A DNA stretch of 64,000 nt from Aquimarina sp042434915 (lineage in GTDB: Bacteria > Bacteroidota > Bacteroidia > Flavobacteriales > Flavobacteriaceae). Shown piece by piece: positions 52,131 to 60,653 of this stretch. Made by a program: the position numbers and the translations under genes. Under the pieces are notes generated by a model. The model was not told the origin of the DNA and ran no database searches. It was given only the letters and a program-made list of their open reading frames with translations. Numbering within the stretch: the first letter of the stretch is position 1; each line of letters begins with the position of its first letter. The stretch lies in contig NZ_CP170198.1 of assembly GCF_042434915.1 (NCBI RefSeq), positions 186,001 through 250,000 on the forward strand, in the 5' to 3' direction.

Positions 52131-52781
52131 TTATAAGGTTACTGGACTCCAAGAAGCTGGGTCTTTTTTCCAACTCTTTAAGGTTTCGTGTTGCTCTTTG
52201 TTAATATATTTTGTGTCTAATGCTTGCTCTAATAAGTTGTCATAATTGCTCAAAGTATGCAATTGTATTTTAGCTTCATTAAAATTTTGAACAGCTATTT
52301 CAAAGCCGTAATTAAATATAGCTACCATACCTTTAACATTAGCATCACATGCATCAAGCGCTTTAACGGCGTTAAGGCTACTTTGTCCGGTGCTAATAAG
52401 ATCCTCGACAACCACTACTGTCTTCCCTGCAGGTATAACACCTTCAATTTGATTCTTTCTTCCATGCTTTTTAGCTTCAGGTCGAACGTAGATAAAAGGA
52501 AGGTTTAAGTGTTCTGCAACGAGCATACCAATACCAATTGCACCAGTGGCTACCCCCGCTATTACATCAGGTTTGCCATACGTCTCTACTATAAATTGCG
52601 CTAAATTTTCTCGTAAGTAATTGCGAATCAAAGGATATGATAATGTAATCCTATTGTCACAATAGATAGGAGATTTCCATCCAGAAGCCCATGTAAATGG
52701 TTCTTGTGGTTCTAATTTTATTGCATTAATTTGCAACAATAATTCAGCGGTTTTTTTTGCTGTATTTTTATCAAAAATCAT
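52131..52781 (-). CDS. pyrE: Orotate phosphoribosyltransferase
   Basis: Makes OMP from orotate and PRPP in pyrimidine synthesis. From the Met at 52781 (MIFDKNTAKKTAELL) it has 216 residues; the longer reading would run across the divergent NUDIX start and is rejected. Motifs: FTWASGWKSPIYCDNR, GVATGAIGIGMLVAEH and the PRPP loop VVVVEDLISTGQSS. The ATG is only 7 bases from the divergent ATG, and the -7 box ends 4 bases before the start, so the mRNA is probably leaderless. Confidence 0.96.
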   Translation of the reverse strand: MIFDKNTAKKTAELLLQINAIKLEPQEPFTWASGWKSPIYCDNRITLSYPLIRNYLRENLAQFIVETYGKPDVIAGVATGAIGIGMLVAEHLNLPFIYVRPEAKKHGRKNQIEGVIPAGKTVVVVEDLISTGQSSLNAVKALDACDANVKGMVAIFNYGFEIAVQNFNEAKIQLHTLSNYDNLLEQALDTKYINKEQHETLKSWKKDPASWSPVTL

Positions 52782-52785
52782 AGTG

Positions 52786-52793
52786 CAAATGTA
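52786..52793 (-). promoter_or_regulatory. -7 promoter element of pyrE, overlapping NUDIX start codon
   Basis: TACATTTG plus C on the minus strand matches TAnnTTTG. It overlaps the ATG of the divergent NUDIX gene (52789). A TTG lies 23 bases further upstream, a little far for the -33 box. Confidence 0.65.
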
Positions 52794-53385
52794 TAAAGTT
52801 TTTGTGAATAATACCCCAATTATTCTATCTACCAAAAAGGCTGTTGAGGGTTATACTACACTCCCTATCAAAGAAGTTGACTTCAATGATTTGATTGTTA
52901 ATATTTTAGAGGATCATAGTCTAAAGTTTCATCTCTACCATAAAAATCAAGAAAAATTGCTTGACCATTTGTATACTAAACTGCCTGTAGTGCTTGCTGG
53001 AGGTGGTAAAGTGTATAATCAACATACAGAAATTTTGTTTATTCGTAGAAATGGAAAGTGGGATCTTCCTAAGGGTAAGTCCGAAAAAAAGGAGGATATG
53101 GAAACTACTGCTATTCGTGAGGTTGAGGAAGAAACTGGGGTCAAAGGACTTGAAATCACTAAATTTCTATACAAAACTTTTCACGTGTTTAAGCGTAATG
53201 AAGAGTATCGTCTAAAAGTTACCTATTGGTTTGAAATGAAAACTAGTTACAATGGTCCCTTGATACCACAAATTGATGAAGGAATAAAAAAGGTGAAATG
53301 GAAGGATATGAAAAAAGCTAAAAAAGCTTTGCAAAACTCGTATGCCAATATTCGCGAATTATTTTCTCATGAATACCTCTCATAA
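52789..53385 (+). CDS. NUDIX hydrolase
   Basis: Hydrolyses a nucleoside diphosphate linked to another moiety. The 198-residue protein has a complete Nudix box: GKSEKKEDMETTAIREVEEE then TGV (G-x5-E-x7-REVEEE-x-GV), about residues 98-120. The N-terminal 70 residues (YKVFVNNTPIILSTKK) are an additional domain of unknown role. The ATG at 52789 is chosen over the GTG at 52783. The substrate is not predictable. Divergent from pyrE with a 7-base gap, convergent with the M14 gene with a 5-base gap. Confidence 0.92.
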   Translation: MYKVFVNNTPIILSTKKAVEGYTTLPIKEVDFNDLIVNILEDHSLKFHLYHKNQEKLLDHLYTKLPVVLAGGGKVYNQHTEILFIRRNGKWDLPKGKSEKKEDMETTAIREVEEETGVKGLEITKFLYKTFHVFKRNEEYRLKVTYWFEMKTSYNGPLIPQIDEGIKKVKWKDMKKAKKALQNSYANIRELFSHEYLS

Positions 53386-53390
53386 TGTTT

Positions 53391-55139
53391 TTATTTTAAA
53401 ATACGATAAATAGGATAACGATTATGAGCCTTTTCATAATGATCGGATTGTTTGTGAAGCCAATCTAATTGTTGATAGCCGTTTTTTGCAAAAACGCTGT
53501 CCTTTTTTTTGAGTTCAAATGCTTTTTTGAGTTCTCTATTTTCTTTCAGAATTTCAAATGCTTTATCCTCCCAAACGTAAGCAGAAAATCCTTCTTTTTG
53601 TTGCAAAATGCTATCAAAAAAATTCCAGTTAAAAAATGAATCAATTGCTTCTGGTTCTAGCGTTTCTAATACATATCTAATTCCAGGTTGATTGGTAGTT
53701 ACATAAAAATCACCTTGGTTAACAGTTACCTGCTGAATGCTAGGGGTGACCTTAGTATCAGAGTGCAAGTAATGTCCTTCGTACGGTGTTTCTTTTGTTC
53801 TAAAACTTTTAATATAGTAAACCTCTGCTATTAAAGTGGTGTCTGCATCGTATTTGGTAATCAATATTTGGTTGCGTTTTAATTTCTCTAGAATTTGCCA
53901 TTGACCTTTTGGTATAATGTATCCTTTTGGTATTAAAACATTCTCTGCTGGCTTAAAATAATTTTGATAATTTACTTCTTTAGTGTAGGGTTGTTCTCTA
54001 TTGTACTTGAGTCGATTTTTACCCGTAACTTCGCTACGCACTAACTGACCTTCATATCCCTTAAACTTTATTTTGGTTACCTTAGAAGTATCAACTTTCC
54101 ATTGCACAGGATATTTTTGTAAGGAACTTATTCGATCAAAAGTTTTTGCTCGTAATTCTTTTATTTTTGAACCTTCTTTTTCTATAATTTGTACCATAGA
54201 TATCATTAGCTCATAGGTACCATTAACCCGCTTTTTATAAGGTTTAAGCATGTGAGTTTCTACCATCATGCCTAGAGTGTTCCAAAGCGTGGTGTATCCA
54301 GTTGAATATCTAGGGTGATCTATAAATTGTGAAAAACCTTTGTCGGGAGTGGTTCCCCAAACATTTACATAAGGTGTAATATCCCATTTTTTAGATTGGA
54401 GAGAAGCTTCTAATTGTGGTTGAAAACTAGTGTGCAGGTAGTCTCCCAAGATACCTCCAAGTTTGTTGTGCTGTGTAAATAAGTGTGTTAAGGTATATTG
54501 GTAATCAGCTCCATTACTCACATGATTATCTATGAAAACATCGGGTTTCACTATATGAAAAATTTCAGCGAAAGCAATGGCATTTTTGGTGTCACTTTTT
54601 ATAAAGTCACGATTCAAATCATAGTTGCGCGCATTGCCTCTAAAACCATATTCTTTTGGTCCATTTTGATTCGTGCGAGTCCCCGAGTTTCGATTCAATG
54701 CACCTCCTATATTATAAATGGGAATTGTTGCTATTATGGTGTTTTTTGGCACTTCATTTTTTTTGAGGGCAAGATCTCTAAATAAAAGCATCGTAGCATC
54801 AATACCATCACTCTCGCCAGGATGTATGCCATTATTGATTAAAAGGGTATTTTTGTTTTTTCTATGTTCTTTAAAATCAAAAGTGGTATCTGCAGAAAAA
54901 ATTACTAAATGAAGAGGATAGCCACTATCGGTCATACCCATTTCCCGTATTTCAATTTCTTTAAAATCTTTTGAGAGTTTTTTGTAAAATCGAATGACTT
55001 CAGAATAAGTAGGGGTTTCGGTACCGTTGCTTGTTTCAAAAAGAGTAACATACTCTTGTGTTTGACTTTTCAGCGTAAGCGTATTAAAAAACAATAAAAA
55101 AATGAGTAATGAAACCAGATTGAAACGTGTGCTATTCAT
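53391..55139 (-). CDS. Secreted M14-family zinc carboxypeptidase
   Basis: A 582-residue exported metallopeptidase with signal peptide to about residue 26 (LTLKSQ). The M14 site is visible: zinc ligands H106 and E109 in GIHPGESDG, R and substrate loop NARNYDLNRDF, third ligand H206 in FIDNHVSNGAD, and catalytic E294 in MMVETHML. The C-terminal 230 residues are an added domain with a barrel-like or Ig-like look. Targets may be cell-wall or dietary peptides. No export partner is adjacent. Confidence 0.9.
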   Translation of the reverse strand: MNSTRFNLVSLLIFLLFFNTLTLKSQTQEYVTLFETSNGTETPTYSEVIRFYKKLSKDFKEIEIREMGMTDSGYPLHLVIFSADTTFDFKEHRKNKNTLLINNGIHPGESDGIDATMLLFRDLALKKNEVPKNTIIATIPIYNIGGALNRNSGTRTNQNGPKEYGFRGNARNYDLNRDFIKSDTKNAIAFAEIFHIVKPDVFIDNHVSNGADYQYTLTHLFTQHNKLGGILGDYLHTSFQPQLEASLQSKKWDITPYVNVWGTTPDKGFSQFIDHPRYSTGYTTLWNTLGMMVETHMLKPYKKRVNGTYELMISMVQIIEKEGSKIKELRAKTFDRISSLQKYPVQWKVDTSKVTKIKFKGYEGQLVRSEVTGKNRLKYNREQPYTKEVNYQNYFKPAENVLIPKGYIIPKGQWQILEKLKRNQILITKYDADTTLIAEVYYIKSFRTKETPYEGHYLHSDTKVTPSIQQVTVNQGDFYVTTNQPGIRYVLETLEPEAIDSFFNWNFFDSILQQKEGFSAYVWEDKAFEILKENRELKKAFELKKKDSVFAKNGYQQLDWLHKQSDHYEKAHNRYPIYRILK

Positions 55140-55233
55140 GAATACATATATTATTGGATAAAGATAAAAAGATTTTTAATTCAAGTTCTTACAAATATCA
55201 TAAAGGAATACAAGGCTATAAAAGTAGTTTTAC

Positions 55234-55264
55234 TTGTTACAATATAAAATAACGTTACTTTTGC
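55234..55264 (+). promoter_or_regulatory. Promoter of SulP gene
   Basis: TTG (55234-55236), a 19-base spacer, TACTTTTG plus C (55256-55263). It is one of the best matches to the Bacteroidetes consensus in the window, ending 19 bases before the ATG. Confidence 0.85.
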
Positions 55265-55282
55265 ATCTCCAAAAATAGTACT

Positions 55283-56914
55283 ATGACAGAGTTTGTAAGA
55301 AAAATTGTTCCAAACGCCAAAGATGATGTATTGGCAGGAATCACTGTATCATTAGCCATGATACCCGAAGTAGTAGCCTTTGCCTTTGTAGCTCAAATAG
55401 ATCCTTTGGTAGCCTTGTCGGGTGCATTTATTATTGGATTAATTGCGGCTATTTTTGGTGGAAGACCAGGTCTTATATCTGGAGCTGCCGGTGCAGTGGC
55501 TGTGATTTTTGTTCATTTAATTTCTGAAGGTCATGCTAGAGGATTAGCCTTTGAAACTCCTGTTGAGAACATGGGTTATTACTATTTACTGGCTACGGTT
55601 ATCTTAATGGGAGTCATTCAAATTGGAGCTGGTGTATTAAAATTAGGTCGATTTGTACGTTTGATTCCTCATCCGGTAATGATGGGTTTTGTGAACGGAT
55701 TAGCAATTGTGATTTTTATAGCACAAGTTAAAATGTTTTCTCATAAACAGTTGGAGATAACTGCTAGTGGAGTTAAAAAATATATTAGCATTCCTATGGA
55801 GGGCAGTGAACTATACATAACACTTGCTTTGGTTCTTTTAACCATGGGTATCGTCTGGTTACTACCAAAACTTACAACCAAAATACCAGCTGCATTAACC
55901 GCGATATTAGTTACAACGGGTGTGGTAATTATAACCAAGCTTAAGGTTAGTACGGTTGGATCCTATATTCGAGAAGGAGGAGGCGATGGTCTTTCTGGAG
56001 AATTACCAACACCAAATCTAGAATTATGGGAATATTTACCATTCACTGCTGACACCTTTTCCTTTATTTTACCATATGCTTTTCTAGCTGCATCAGTCGG
56101 GCTTATAGAATCTTTAATGACTATGAATCTGGTAGATGAACTTACAGAGTCTCGTGGTAATGGTAACAGGGAGTGTATGGCACAAGGACTCGGTAATATG
56201 ATGAGTGGACTGTTTGGTGGAACAGGAGGTTGTGGTATGATTGGACAAACGGTGATTAATATTAATGCTGGAGGTCGGGGACGTTTATCAGGTATAATGA
56301 TGGCACTTACCTTATTAACCTTTATACTATTTACAGACCAGTATATAGAGCAAGTGCCCATTGCCGCCTTGGTGGGGGTAATGTTTATGATGGTTATAGA
56401 AACATTTGCTTGGTCGAGTTTTAGAATTCTCAGAAAAATTCCGAAAGCCGATGCCGCAGTTTTAATTATTGTTTCTGCAGTTACTGTGGTCTATGATTTG
56501 GCAATTGCCGTATTTGTAGGAGTGATTATATCAGCATTGGTTTTTGCTTGGGAAAATGCAAAACGCATACGTGCACGTAAAAGTGTAAAAGATGATGGTA
56601 CCAAAGTTTATGAAATTTGGGGGCCTTTATTTTTTGGCTCTATACAAGATTTCAATGGTAAATTTGATGTTAAAAATGATCCAGATACAATTGAGATTGA
56701 TTTTATGGAATCCCGTGTGACAGATCACTCTGCTTTGGAGGCTATATTTAATTTGGTTCAAAAGTACGAAGAAGCAGGCAAACACGTTCGCATAAAACAT
56801 TTAAGTGAAGAATGTCAAGCATTGATGATTAAGGCTTCGCCTAAATTGGCGGGCGTTATCGAGCATAATGTCGATGATCCTCGTTATCACGTCATGGCCA
56901 AAGTTATGAAGTAA
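55283..56914 (+). CDS. SulP family anion transporter with STAS domain
   Basis: Inner-membrane transporter of sulfate, bicarbonate or a similar anion. The 543-residue protein starts DDVLAGITVSLAMIPEVVAFAF (SulP signature), with GRPGLISGAAGAVAV, GLIESLMTMNLVDELTESRGNGNRECMAQGLGN and GGTGGCGMIGQTVININAGGRGRLSG. About 11 helices run to about 430, then a cytoplasmic STAS domain (about 440-543; IEIDFMESRVTDHSALEAI). The family member cannot be assigned to one anion from sequence alone. The Lgt-like gene follows 50 bases later and could be co-transcribed. Confidence 0.92.
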   Translation: MTEFVRKIVPNAKDDVLAGITVSLAMIPEVVAFAFVAQIDPLVALSGAFIIGLIAAIFGGRPGLISGAAGAVAVIFVHLISEGHARGLAFETPVENMGYYYLLATVILMGVIQIGAGVLKLGRFVRLIPHPVMMGFVNGLAIVIFIAQVKMFSHKQLEITASGVKKYISIPMEGSELYITLALVLLTMGIVWLLPKLTTKIPAALTAILVTTGVVIITKLKVSTVGSYIREGGGDGLSGELPTPNLELWEYLPFTADTFSFILPYAFLAASVGLIESLMTMNLVDELTESRGNGNRECMAQGLGNMMSGLFGGTGGCGMIGQTVININAGGRGRLSGIMMALTLLTFILFTDQYIEQVPIAALVGVMFMMVIETFAWSSFRILRKIPKADAAVLIIVSAVTVVYDLAIAVFVGVIISALVFAWENAKRIRARKSVKDDGTKVYEIWGPLFFGSIQDFNGKFDVKNDPDTIEIDFMESRVTDHSALEAIFNLVQKYEEAGKHVRIKHLSEECQALMIKASPKLAGVIEHNVDDPRYHVMAKVMK

Positions 56915-56964
56915 ATAAGATTTTATATCTTTATCTGATCTAACAAACTGATCAATAAATTATA

Positions 56965-57723
56965 ATGGATATTCCTTTTGAGCCTGTTATCTTCGGTTTT
57001 CAATTGAATATCCATTTACTTTTTGAGTATCTGGCATTTTTTATAGGCTTTCGATATTATGTTTATTTGCGTAAAAACACCAAAGATGTAATCTCTACCA
57101 ATAATCGACTTTCTATAATAATTGGTGCAGTTTTTGGTGCTTTTTTAGGTTCTCGATTTTTTGGATATTTAGAGAATCCAATTAAACTTTCAGATTTTGA
57201 AATGTTTTTGGATTTGTTAAATGCTAAAACTATCATGGGTGGCCTTTTTGGTGGACTCTTGGGTGTCGAATTGAGTAAAAAGATAATAGGGGAACAACAA
57301 TCATCGGGGGACCTTTTTACCTATCCACTTATACTTGCCATTGGCATAGGAAGAATAGGTTGTCTTTTATACGGGATCAAAGAATTTACCTTTGGTGTTA
57401 AAACCGATTTTATTTTAGGAATTGATTTAGGAGATGGAATATATCGTCATCCATTAGCACTATATGAAATTATTTTTTTAGTAGCTTTATGGACTTTTTT
57501 AAAAATTAGAGAGGCTCAATTTAAAATACATGAAGGCTTGCTTTTTCGTGTCTTTATGATTCTATATTTTTCTTTTCGCTTTTTTATTGAGTTTTTGAAA
57601 CCTAACGAGTTTTTAATTTTTGGTATTAGTAGTATACAGTATTTATGTATTTTGTGTCTGCTTTACTATAGTAAAACGATCATGAGTTTTATCTCAAAAA
57701 TGGACGTTCCTGAGTTTAGGTAA
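56965..57723 (+). CDS. Lgt-like membrane protein lacking catalytic His and Asn
   Basis: A 252-residue membrane protein with about seven helices and the Lgt fold. It keeps the phosphatidylglycerol-site Arg130 in GIGRIGCLLYG, the RHPLALYE block (His162) and the C-terminal FRFFIEFLKP (Arg205). It lacks the Lgt catalytic His (E. coli His103 in SFHGG; here LFGG, Phe95), and the Asn after the Arg (E. coli Asn146; here Cys133). The true Lgt is at 19069-19998. So it may bind diacylglycerol-type lipid but probably does not lipidate Cys the usual way. The radical SAM gene follows 41 bases later. Function unknown. Confidence 0.85.
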   Translation: MDIPFEPVIFGFQLNIHLLFEYLAFFIGFRYYVYLRKNTKDVISTNNRLSIIIGAVFGAFLGSRFFGYLENPIKLSDFEMFLDLLNAKTIMGGLFGGLLGVELSKKIIGEQQSSGDLFTYPLILAIGIGRIGCLLYGIKEFTFGVKTDFILGIDLGDGIYRHPLALYEIIFLVALWTFLKIREAQFKIHEGLLFRVFMILYFSFRFFIEFLKPNEFLIFGISSIQYLCILCLLYYSKTIMSFISKMDVPEFR

Positions 57724-57764
57724 ATATCGTTAAATTATACGCTTAAAAAATAACCTAATACGCT

Positions 57765-59159
57765 ATGCCTACTCGACCTTATACATATTACGACTTTACG
57801 CTAAGTTTATGTCCAACTTGTCTTAAAAGGATTGATGCCAAAATAGTATTTGAGGATGAAAAGGTTTATATGCTCAAACGATGTCCAGAGCATGGGCGTT
57901 CTAAAGTATTGATTGCCGATGATGTTGAATATTATAAAAATATAAGAAATTACAATAAACCTTCAGAGTTTCCTTATAAATTCAATACCACCACAGATTA
58001 TGGATGCCCATATGATTGTGGGTTATGTCCGGATCATGAGCAGCATTCATGTTTATCGATTATAGAGGTTACAGACCGTTGTAATTTGAGCTGTCCGACG
58101 TGTTATGCTGGGTCTTCTCCTACCTACGGAAGACATCGTACACTAGATGAAATTAAAAAAATGCTCGATACCATTGTTATCAATGAAAAAGAACCCGATG
58201 TAGTTCAACTAAGTGGAGGAGAACCTACCGTACATCCTCAGTTTTTTGAAATATTGCAATATGCAAAAAAACTACCAATACGACATTTAATGCTAAATAC
58301 GAATGGTATTAGAATAGCAAAGGACAAGAAATTCGTAGAGCGTCTTGCAGCATTTATGCCAGATTTTGAAATTTATTTACAATTTGATTCACTCAAGCCA
58401 GAGGTTTTAAAAAAGTTACGTGGTGAAGACCTTACGCAGGTGCGTAAAAAAGCTATCGATCATTTAAACGAATTTAATTTGTCGACTACTTTGGTTGTAA
58501 CGCTAGAGAAAGATTTAAATGACATAGAGATAGGAGAAATTTTATCCTATGCAGTACAACAAAAATGTGTGCGGGGTGTAACTTTTCAGCCTACACAAAT
58601 AGCAGGTCGTTTGGAAGATTTTGATGCCCAAAAAAATCGTATAACCTTAACCGAGGTGCGCAGGAAAATATTAGAACAATTTCCCGTTTTTGTATCAGAT
58701 GATCTCATTCCTGTGCCTTGTAATCCTGATGCACTTGTTATGGGATATGCACTTAAACAAGACGATACCATTGTACCTCTTACTCGGTATATTAATCCTG
58801 CTGATTTATTAGATAATGGAAAGAATACCATTGTATACGAACAGGATCAAGAGTTGCATGGCAAGATGCTGGAACTATTCAGTACTGGAAATTCTGTAGC
58901 AAAAGCTAAAGAAAATTTAAAATCTATTATGTGTTGTTTACCCGAGATTGAGGCACCTAATTTGGGGTACGACAATCTTTTTAGGATTATCATTATGCAA
59001 TTTATAGATGCCTATAATTTTGACGTACGTTCTATAAAAAAATCTTGTGTGCATATAGTTGATAAAGATTATAAAATCATTCCTTTTGAGACGATGAATC
59101 TTTTTTATAGGGATGATAAACGCGAATATTTAGAAAAACTTAGAAATCACGAAATATGA
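57765..59159 (+). CDS. Radical SAM enzyme of MJ0619 / tetraether-lipid-synthase type
   Basis: A 464-residue enzyme with the SAM-cluster motif C106-x3-C110-x2-C113 (DRCNLSCPTCYAG) and the GGEP motif (SGGEPTVHP, about 149-158). The N-terminus has LCPTC (Cys16, Cys19) and RCPEHG (Cys40), like the rubredoxin-type iron site of the archaeal tetraether synthase Tes. A further cluster set is CPYDCGLCPDHEQHSC (Cys81, 85, 88, 96). The C-terminus FIDAYNFDVRSIKKSCVHIV matches that family; the later Cys of IIPFC is Glu here (IIPFET). Tes joins lipid tails in archaea; a lipid radical reaction is a plausible inference here. The stop overlaps the next gene by 4 bases. Confidence 0.85.
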   Translation: MPTRPYTYYDFTLSLCPTCLKRIDAKIVFEDEKVYMLKRCPEHGRSKVLIADDVEYYKNIRNYNKPSEFPYKFNTTTDYGCPYDCGLCPDHEQHSCLSIIEVTDRCNLSCPTCYAGSSPTYGRHRTLDEIKKMLDTIVINEKEPDVVQLSGGEPTVHPQFFEILQYAKKLPIRHLMLNTNGIRIAKDKKFVERLAAFMPDFEIYLQFDSLKPEVLKKLRGEDLTQVRKKAIDHLNEFNLSTTLVVTLEKDLNDIEIGEILSYAVQQKCVRGVTFQPTQIAGRLEDFDAQKNRITLTEVRRKILEQFPVFVSDDLIPVPCNPDALVMGYALKQDDTIVPLTRYINPADLLDNGKNTIVYEQDQELHGKMLELFSTGNSVAKAKENLKSIMCCLPEIEAPNLGYDNLFRIIIMQFIDAYNFDVRSIKKSCVHIVDKDYKIIPFETMNLFYRDDKREYLEKLRNHEI

Positions 59160-59374
59160 AAATAAGTATGTTGTTTTTGGAAGGAGGCAATTATGACGGA
59201 ATTATCTATCTTATTCTGGGAGTAATGTTTGGACCTCCTCTACTTTTGGCATTGATAGGTTTTTTACTTTGGAGAGCTTCAGTAAAGAAAGCTGCAAAAG
59301 TTTTTTTTATTTTAGCTGGCGTGTATTTAATAGTAGGTTTAGGGATTTGCGGAGCGCTGATTTCGGGAATCTAA
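59156..59374 (+). CDS. Small two-helix membrane protein
   Basis: A 72-residue protein with two helices: GIIYLILGVMFGPPLLLALIG (about 15-36) and VFFILAGVYLIVGLGICGALI (about 49-69), joined by a short basic loop (RASVKKAAK). No known family is recognised. Its ATG overlaps the stop of the radical SAM gene (ATGA), so the two are translationally coupled, and it should work with that enzyme or the Lgt-like protein. Its stop overlaps the stop of the convergent methyltransferase gene by 3 bases. Confidence 0.75.
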   Translation: MKISMLFLEGGNYDGIIYLILGVMFGPPLLLALIGFLLWRASVKKAAKVFFILAGVYLIVGLGICGALISGI

Positions 59375-60192
59375 TGCCTTTTTAATACATATAAACTTTC
59401 ATTAAGTACCCTTGTTTTTGAAGGAAGTAAATGGTGTGGAGCGTATTGATGAACAATTTCGAATTCATCCGTATGTTTAATTACTTCATACTCTTCTTGA
59501 TTTTGATAAAAGGAAAGTGGAAGTGTTTGATGTGCAAACGTATCATTGGTATTGTTATTCTTATCAAAATACGTCAATAATTTTTGGTATACCTCTGTGT
59601 TTTTCACTTTCGGATCGTAGGAAACACTGCCCAAGATATCTCCACTTTTTTGAATCTTTCCAAATATTTTAAACAATTGATTTGTCGTATCAGCATTGAG
59701 AAAAAACAGTACCCCTTCTAGCAATATAAAAGTTGGGGTGTTTGATAATAAACTAAGTAATTCATCAGCTTTTTTAGCTACTGAAATCGTATTAAAGTCC
59801 ATTGATAGGTATTTGATATTACGCTTTGGTATCACCCCCTCTTTTATCCAAGTAGTAATTTTTTCTTTTTTATAGTCTACAATATCTTTTTTATCAATCT
59901 CGATTGTCTGCACTGATTTGGGTAAAACAAATTGATACATACTAAAACCAGCTCCAAAATTAAGAAATGTACCGTTAGGATGTTGTTCAAAAAACGTAGT
60001 CAGCTCTTCTAGAAAAAAACGGTTTCTCAAACTATGCATTAACGGCTCATGCTTAGAAATTGTATCCAATATTTCGGGAAGGAGCTCATTCGTTTTGGGA
60101 TTGTTCCAAAGGTGTGCATAAGGATCTTTGCTTACTTCGGGGTACAATGAGCGATAGGTAGATATTATAAAAGCAGTTTCGTGGATTTGCAT
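59371..60192 (-). CDS. Leucine-carboxyl-methyltransferase-like O-methyltransferase
   Basis: A 273-residue SAM-dependent methyltransferase of the LCM/PPM1 family, which methylates carboxyl groups or similar small substrates. Motifs are AFIISTYRSLYPEVSKDPYAHLW, the SAM loop FLNFGAGFSMYQFVL, the acidic IEIDKKDIVDYK, and the later FILLEGVLFFLN (family motif G(E)V(L)xYL). The substrate is unknown. It is convergent with the radical SAM operon. Confidence 0.85.
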   Translation of the reverse strand: MQIHETAFIISTYRSLYPEVSKDPYAHLWNNPKTNELLPEILDTISKHEPLMHSLRNRFFLEELTTFFEQHPNGTFLNFGAGFSMYQFVLPKSVQTIEIDKKDIVDYKKEKITTWIKEGVIPKRNIKYLSMDFNTISVAKKADELLSLLSNTPTFILLEGVLFFLNADTTNQLFKIFGKIQKSGDILGSVSYDPKVKNTEVYQKLLTYFDKNNNTNDTFAHQTLPLSFYQNQEEYEVIKHTDEFEIVHQYAPHHLLPSKTRVLNESLYVLKRH

Positions 60193-60257
60193 GGGTTATA
60201 TTTTATAAATTAAATATATTAAATATCCACTTTATTTTTTTAAAAAAAACAGCAATT

Positions 60258-60650
60258 TTAGTTAGTTTTCTCTATCAAATCCCAAGTGTTGCCATACAAA
60301 TCTTCAAAAACTACTACAGTACCATAAGGTTCTTCTCGTGGTTCTTCCTTAAAAACCACCCCTTTATCTTTCATAAAATTATAATCCCTCCAAAAATCAT
60401 CGGTATGAAGAAATAAAAATACGCGACCACCGGTTTGATTACCAATAGCTAGCTTTTGAGTCTCATTTGCAGCTTTGCCTAAAATTAGTTGAGTTTCGGC
60501 CTCTTGATTAGGAGCGATAACAACCCAGCGTTTAGTATTATCAATTTTTAAATCTTCGATAACCACAAACCCTAGACTTTTTGTATAATACGAAATAGCT
60601 TCATCGTAGTCGTTTACGACGACCTTAATTGCTCCTAAATGTCTTTTCAT
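60258..60650 (-). CDS. VOC family protein (glyoxalase/bleomycin-resistance fold)
   Basis: A 130-residue protein with two VOC modules: KVVVNDYDEAISYYTKSLGFVVIEDL and FLFLHTDDFWRDYNFMKDKGVVF with a terminal VVFEDLYGNTWDLIE. Metal ligands are likely His4 or Glu near the ends (HLGAIKV and EDLYGNTWDL). It lies 3 bases after coaD on the same strand. The activity is not predictable. Confidence 0.88.
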   Translation of the reverse strand: MKRHLGAIKVVVNDYDEAISYYTKSLGFVVIEDLKIDNTKRWVVIAPNQEAETQLILGKAANETQKLAIGNQTGGRVFLFLHTDDFWRDYNFMKDKGVVFKEEPREEPYGTVVVFEDLYGNTWDLIEKTN

Positions 60651-60653
60651 ATA

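Noticed and set aside
56965..57723. A duplicate lgt from misassembly
   Set aside because: The protein differs strongly from the lgt at 19069-19998 in length and in key residues; it is a diverged paralogue.
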